From assembly GCA_023416195.1 (NCBI GenBank), contig JAEZID010000239.1:1-8519 (forward strand): a stretch of 8,519 nucleotides of DNA, read 5' to 3'. This document shows positions 6,337-8,519 of this stretch, piece by piece (within the stretch, counting starts at the first letter, position 1; each line of letters begins with the position of its first letter). Source of the stretch: Pseudomonadota bacterium (GTDB lineage Bacteria; Pseudomonadota; Alphaproteobacteria; Azospirillales; Azospirillaceae). The notes under the pieces were generated by a model. That model was not told where the DNA came from, did not search any database, and saw only the letters and a program-made list of their open reading frames with translations. The position numbers were made by a program, and so were the translations under genes.

Positions 6337-6434
6337 CGGGCCCCCACCCAAACCCTCCCCCACCTGACGGTGGGGGAGGGCTTTTTTTGCTCCTTCCCCC
6401 GCCGTCAGGTGGGGAAGGCTGGGATGGGGGCCCG
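6337..6434. repeat. Nested inverted repeat between convergent genes
   Basis: The outer arms CGGGCCCCCA (6337-6346) and TGGGGGCCCG (6425-6434) are perfectly complementary and extend inward by CCCA/TGGG with one bulge. Inside are two hairpins, 6353-6380 and 6392-6418, which are near inverted copies of each other; for example CACCTGACGG at 6361-6370 faces CCGTCAGGTG at 6400-6409. The whole looks like a dispersed palindromic intergenic element, with the T-run of the terminator at its centre. Confidence 0.7.
6353..6388 (+). terminator. Strong intrinsic terminator of the glucan synthase gene
   Basis: A perfect 12-bp stem (6353-6364 with 6369-6380) encloses a TGAC loop. It is followed by C and seven Ts (6382-6388), 29 bases after the TAA at 6321-6323. 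On the opposite strand the nearest hairpin (6392-6418) is followed by As, not Ts, so termination of the convergent leftward genes here is less certain. Confidence 0.9.
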
Positions 6435-6445
6435 TTTGCCGGACC

Positions 6446-7144
6446 TTACCGCTTGCCGGTCTTCGGCACGGCGGTGACCTGCTGGAGGGCGACGTTGCCC
6501 TGGCCGGAGGCGACGTTGACGGCGGTGCCGACGTTGTTGAACTGCACCCCGCCGGTCGCCAGCGCGGTCGGCAGGTGCGGCAGGGGGCCGAAGTTGGACA
6601 GCACGGGGTCGATCTCCCCGGCCGGGGGAGCGGCCGGAGCCGGGGTGGTGTGCCCGGCACCTCCCTCCACCGGGATGCCGCCTTCCGGGGGAAGGTTCTG
6701 GCCCGACACGTTGTTGTCGCCGAAGGTCAGCGCCAGCGTGCTGTTCAGGTTGTTCACGATGAACGGCGCGTCGATGAAGGTGAAGTTCGGCACGAAGGGC
6801 TCGACCGGCTTCTGACGGCTCGCCGCCAGCGGCTGGCCCTTGTTGAAGCCGCCCAGGAAGCCCGCGTCGCCACGGACCTTGGTGATGGTCTCCTGGTGAA
6901 CCGCCTTGCGGCTGACGCCGGGGTTGGTGACCAGCGCGCCCGGAGGAGCGCCGCGCCTGGCCGCGTTCACGAAGACCGGCTGGCGGGGCAGCAGGGGCGG
7001 CATGCCCATCCCCATGCCCATGGACATCCCGACCATGGCTCCCATGCGGGGATCAACCACGGTTCCACCCCCGTCCTGCGCGGCGGCGCTTCCCGTCGCC
7101 AGGGTGAGGGCGGCCAGCCCGGACAGCAGGACGGTGCGGATCAT
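6446..7144 (-). CDS. Exported Met-rich protein with one Gly/Asn curlin-like motif (232 aa)
   Basis: I do not recognise a family. A Sec signal peptide is clear (MIRTVLLSGLAALTLATGSAAAQD, cleavage likely near A22), so the mature protein is periplasmic or secreted. Residues 34-48 hold seven methionines in fifteen positions (the M-G-M-G-M type). A low-complexity Pro/Gly/Ala segment spans about 151-178. Residues 203-226 carry a motif of the form N-V-G-x-A-x-N-V-A-x-G-x-G-N-x-A, followed by QQV, which matches the repeat unit of the exported 162-aa protein encoded by the first gene of this cluster. A related but weaker stretch may be at 131-150 (NNLNSTLALTFGDNNVSGQN). ATG 7144 is chosen because AGGAGA ends 5 bases upstream and the signal peptide starts there; the frame is open to 7174. 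A CTGTG-N8-CACAG dyad with a -10-like hexamer lies just upstream, so it probably has its own promoter. The shared motif suggests it assembles with, or caps, the three-repeat protein; this is inference. Confidence 0.85.
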   Translation of the reverse strand: MIRTVLLSGLAALTLATGSAAAQDGGGTVVDPRMGAMVGMSMGMGMGMPPLLPRQPVFVNAARRGAPPGALVTNPGVSRKAVHQETITKVRGDAGFLGGFNKGQPLAASRQKPVEPFVPNFTFIDAPFIVNNLNSTLALTFGDNNVSGQNLPPEGGIPVEGGAGHTTPAPAAPPAGEIDPVLSNFGPLPHLPTALATGGVQFNNVGTAVNVASGQGNVALQQVTAVPKTGKR

Positions 7145-7175
7145 GGCGGTCTCCTGAATACGGCGTGTGGTCACG

Positions 7176-7220
7176 ATCCTAGGGGGAGGGAAAGGCGGCC
7201 CGCTGTGAGGCGGACCACAG
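7176..7220 (-). promoter_or_regulatory. Promoter candidate with CTGTG-N8-CACAG activator-like dyad
   Basis: The dyad is at 7203-7220 (arms CTGTG and CACAG). On the minus strand a -10-like TAGGAT (7181-7176) follows after 21 bases. If transcription starts near 7169, the dyad centre lies at about -42.5, where class II CRP/FNR-family activators bind. The predicted leader is about 24 nt. The same dyad and layout occur upstream of the gene starting at 8403. The half-sites also fit the loose NifA pattern TGT-N10-ACA, but I see no sigma-54 promoter. Confidence 0.5.
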
Positions 7221-7231
7221 GCGGCGCCACG

Positions 7232-7447
7232 TCAGTGGACGCTGAGCGCGCGGAGGCTTTGCTGGTGCAGCTTGGCCTCGGCCAGCTCACGGGTCCGGAA
7301 GCGCCACAGCAGCGTTCCGTCCGCGCCATAGGCGATGTAGGTGGTCCGCCCCCGGCGGGTCACCACCTTGACGTAGGCGCGGTCGAGCAGCCCGAACCGG
7401 GCGAGACGCTCGCGCACGACGCTGTCCAGATCATCGGAAAGGCACAT
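7232..7447 (-). CDS. Small unrecognised cytoplasmic protein (71 aa)
   Basis: There is no recognised family, signal peptide or membrane segment. Residues 1-20 form a probable amphipathic helix (SDDLDSVVRERLARFGL). Two or three beta strands follow (AYVKVVTRRGRTTYIAYGAD and TLLWRF, about 24-50), then a C-terminal helix (TRELAEAKLHQQSL). The alpha-beta-beta-beta-alpha outline could be a small nucleic-acid- or protein-binding fold, but no motif is diagnostic. ATG 7447 has AAGGA six bases upstream. The gene lies 35 bp after the Cys-repeat gene and 87 bp before the next leftward gene, so it probably shares a transcript with the former. It is the only member of this four-gene cluster without an export signal, which could mean a regulatory or chaperone-like role. 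That is a guess from context. Confidence 0.75.
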   Translation of the reverse strand: MCLSDDLDSVVRERLARFGLLDRAYVKVVTRRGRTTYIAYGADGTLLWRFRTRELAEAKLHQQSLRALSVH

Positions 7448-7482
7448 GGCGGGTCCTTGGGTTTGCCCGGCAGGCGAGACGG

Positions 7483-7848
7483 TCACACCTCTTCCTCGAA
7501 GGGGAAGTTGCGGCCGAACGGCGCGTCGGGCGTCGGGTGGGTCTGCGGGTGAAGCGGCGGCATGGGCAGGGGTTTCAGATCCTGCGGGGGAGCGCCACGG
7601 CGGCAGGTGGTGTTGCCGTTGACGGTCTCGCAGGTCAGCACGCCCGGCCCAGTCATGCAGGTGGTCTTGTCGTTGACCGTCTGGCAGGACAGCGCGCCCG
7701 GACCCCGGCTGCACACCGTCTTGCCATTGACCGTCTGGCAGGCGAGGTTCTCGGCGCCGGCGGTGGCGGGAAGGCCGGTCAGGAGCAGCACGGCGAGGGT
7801 GGGGCCAACGGCCAGGAGCGGGATGCGGGGCAGCGATATGCTGGGCAT
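7483..7848 (-). CDS. Exported protein with six evenly spaced cysteines in three 18-residue repeats (121 aa)
   Basis: I do not recognise a family. The N-terminus is a signal peptide or anchor (hydrophobic 10-29, likely cleavage after TAGA near residue 32), so the cysteines would sit in the oxidising periplasm or outside the cell. Cysteines are at 37, 46, 55, 64, 73 and 82, exactly nine residues apart. They define three 18-residue units of the form C-[QE]-T-V-N-x-x-T-x-C, followed by x-x-G-P-G-x-L in the first two. Each unit reads as a beta hairpin with a turn at N-G-K, so a disulfide ladder or a small beta-solenoid is plausible. The C-terminal third (86-121) is Pro-rich and ends in an acidic FEEEV. 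ATG 7848 is supported by GGAGG nine bases upstream. It lies 66 bp after the Gly/Asn-repeat gene, with a strong hairpin between, and 35 bp before the 71-aa gene. Confidence 0.85.
   Translation of the reverse strand: MPSISLPRIPLLAVGPTLAVLLLTGLPATAGAENLACQTVNGKTVCSRGPGALSCQTVNDKTTCMTGPGVLTCETVNGNTTCRRGAPPQDLKPLPMPPLHPQTHPTPDAPFGRNFPFEEEV
7579..7740 (-). repeat. Three 54-bp tandem coding repeats
   Basis: These encode residues 37-90 of the 121-aa protein as units 7740-7687, 7686-7633 and 7632-7579. The first two are close at DNA level, sharing the block that encodes CQTVN. The third is more diverged after its second cysteine and runs into the proline-rich tail. The exact 54-bp period shows growth by duplication within the gene. 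Confidence 0.8.
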
Positions 7849-7880
7849 GGCGAAACGCCTCCAATGAGGGTCGCGGAAAG

Positions 7881-7908
7881 GGGCGCCGCCGGTGCGACGG
7901 CGGCGCCC
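7881..7908 (-). terminator. Strong hairpin between the first two genes of the exported-protein cluster, candidate attenuating terminator
   Basis: Perfect 11-bp GC stems (7881-7891 and 7898-7908) enclose a 6-base loop, starting 6 bases after the stop at 7915. On the minus strand only CCTTTCC follows, so termination may be partial. It could also protect the upstream mRNA from 3' decay and let the first gene be expressed above the later ones. Confidence 0.5.
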
Positions 7909-7914
7909 ATCGGT

Positions 7915-8403
7915 TCAGCGGGCTTGCAGGCCGAACACGCTCTGGCCGGCGAAATTGCCGAGACCGGCGGCCACATTGGTGTTTACGCCGACGTTGGTGT
8001 CCACCAGGCCGCCCCGGCCGAAGCCGAAGGTCACGCCGGTGACGCTCTGCTGCGCCTTGTTGCCGATGCCGGCGGCGACGTTGGTCGCCACGCCGACGTT
8101 GGTGTTGACCAGCGGATTGCCGAAGCCGGATCCCTGCTGGATGCCGATCACCTGCTGCTGCGCCTTGTTGCCGATGCCGGCGGCGGTGTTGGTCGCGACG
8201 CCGACGTTGGTGTTCGTCGTGGGCGCGCCGCCCATCAGGGGGCTGCCCACCATGGGGTGGCCGGGCATCGCCATGCCCATCGGCATGTGGGCGCCGACCG
8301 GCACGCCGCCGGTCTTCAGGTCGTAGGCGAAGGCCGATGTGGTGAGGATGGGTGCTGCGAACAGGGTGGCGGCGGCGACGGCGATCAGGGTCAGGCGGCG
8401 CAT
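7915..8403 (-). CDS. Exported protein with three Gly/Asn-rich curlin-like repeats and a Met/His-rich segment (162 aa)
   Basis: The family is unrecognised. A signal peptide is clear (MRRLTLIAVAAATLFAAP... cleaved near SAFA-YD, residue 26). Residues 39-57 are rich in Met, Gly and His (HMPMGMAMPGHPM). Three repeats follow, starting at N64, N100 and D135, with periods of 36 and 35 residues. Each contains [NT]-T-N-V-G-V-x-T-N-x-A-A-G-[IL]-G-N. Repeats 1 and 2 continue KAQQ, while repeat 3 has FAGQ. The core G-x-G-N-x-A followed by Q recalls the curlin repeat (Q-x-G-x-G-N-x-A-x3-Q), but the first Gln is Ala here and the final Gln is shifted, so membership is not established. The protein ends right after repeat 3. 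ATG 8403 is supported by GGAGGAGAA about 7 bases upstream. The frame runs on to 8508 but that part has no export signal. It is the first gene of the leftward cluster, behind a dyad-containing promoter candidate. A secreted beta-solenoid or fibre subunit is the leading guess. Confidence 0.85.
   Translation of the reverse strand: MRRLTLIAVAAATLFAAPILTTSAFAYDLKTGGVPVGAHMPMGMAMPGHPMVGSPLMGGAPTTNTNVGVATNTAAGIGNKAQQQVIGIQQGSGFGNPLVNTNVGVATNVAAGIGNKAQQSVTGVTFGFGRGGLVDTNVGVNTNVAAGLGNFAGQSVFGLQAR
7918..8214 (-). repeat. Three tandem coding repeats of about 105-108 bp
   Basis: The units at 8214-8107, 8106-8002 and 8001-7918 encode the Gly/Asn-rich repeats. The conserved half of each unit (TNVGV to GIGN) is nearly identical at DNA level between units 1 and 2. 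The linker halves differ, and unit 3 is truncated by the stop codon. Confidence 0.8.
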
Positions 8404-8466
8404 GGGTCGGTTCTCCTCCGGAAGGTGGGGTGGCCGGGCGTTCGCCGCGGCGGCGTCGATGACCGG

Positions 8467-8510
8467 AGAATAGGCCGGGGGCGGGCCGGCCGCTGTGGCC
8501 TGGGCCACAG
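8467..8510 (-). promoter_or_regulatory. Promoter candidate of the exported-protein cluster with CTGTG-N8-CACAG dyad
   Basis: The perfect dyad CTGTGGCC-TG-GGCCACAG lies at 8493-8510. A -10-like TATTCT (minus strand, 8472-8467) follows after 20 bases, with no convincing -35, as expected for an activator-dependent promoter. With a start near 8460 the dyad is centred at -41.5, the class II CRP/FNR position, and the leader is about 56 nt. The site resembles TGTGA-N6-TCACA but has TGTGG/CCACA half-sites. Confidence 0.55.
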
Positions 8511-8519
8511 TCGGGCGCC

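Noticed and set aside
1613..7195. Similar purine-rich 18-mers at 1613-1630 and 7178-7195 (15 of 18 identical)
   Set aside because: They are low-complexity G/A tracts on opposite sides relative to their genes; one is a ribosome-binding region, so a shared element is not credible.
7448..7864. N-terminal extension of the 71-aa protein in the same open frame
   Set aside because: It runs out of frame over the Cys-repeat gene, whose exact 9-residue Cys spacing proves that frame is the coding one.
7203..8510. NifA upstream activator sites (TGT-N10-ACA)
   Set aside because: Both dyads fit the loose pattern, but I could see no sigma-54 element (TGGCAC-N5-TTGC) between them and the genes; a CRP/FNR-like position fits better.

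Overview
The window looks like chromosome from a high-GC alphaproteobacterium, most plausibly Azospirillum or another Rhodospirillales genus. The grounds are the GC-rich coding bias, a GH17-GT2 beta-glucan synthase of the type known from Bradyrhizobium and Pseudomonas, and motifs resembling the alphaproteobacterial general-stress (EcfG) promoter. The genus is an inference, because no rRNA or other marker gene is present.

Layout. Bases 1-1536 hold the C-terminal 511 codons of a SNF2-family helicase whose start lies outside the window. Bases 1633-2855 hold a two-gene unit: an unrecognised helical Ala/Arg-rich protein, overlapped by 4 bases by an endonuclease III-like DNA glycosylase with a complete iron-sulfur loop. 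A composite inverted-repeat element (2864-3026) fills the next gap. Two small, highly charged, helical proteins run leftward from 3503 to 3033. They diverge from a large rightward gene, 3681-6323, which encodes an inner-membrane protein fusing a periplasmic GH17 domain to a cytoplasmic processive GT2 domain. The divergent spacer (3504-3680) carries an EcfG-like promoter candidate on each strand and two hairpins. The glucan synthase gene ends in a strong intrinsic terminator nested in a larger inverted repeat.

From 8403 down to 6446 four small leftward genes follow. Three encode exported proteins of unusual, repetitive composition: one with three glycine/asparagine-rich repeats (curlin-like by eye), one with six cysteines spaced exactly nine residues apart, and one with a single copy of the same glycine/asparagine motif as the first. 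The first and last also share a methionine-rich stretch just after the signal peptide. The fourth gene encodes a 71-residue cytoplasmic protein. The first and last genes are each preceded by the same 18-bp dyad, CTGTG-N8-CACAG, 20-21 bp upstream of a -10-like hexamer. This is the spacing expected of a CRP/FNR-type activator at about -41.5.

The left part thus looks like housekeeping DNA transactions, the centre like envelope glucan synthesis next to possible stress genes, and the right part like an apparently undescribed, co-regulated set of small exported repeat proteins. That last set is the best candidate for a new system. Its function is unknown, and an extracellular, fibre-forming or metal-binding role is only a hypothesis.
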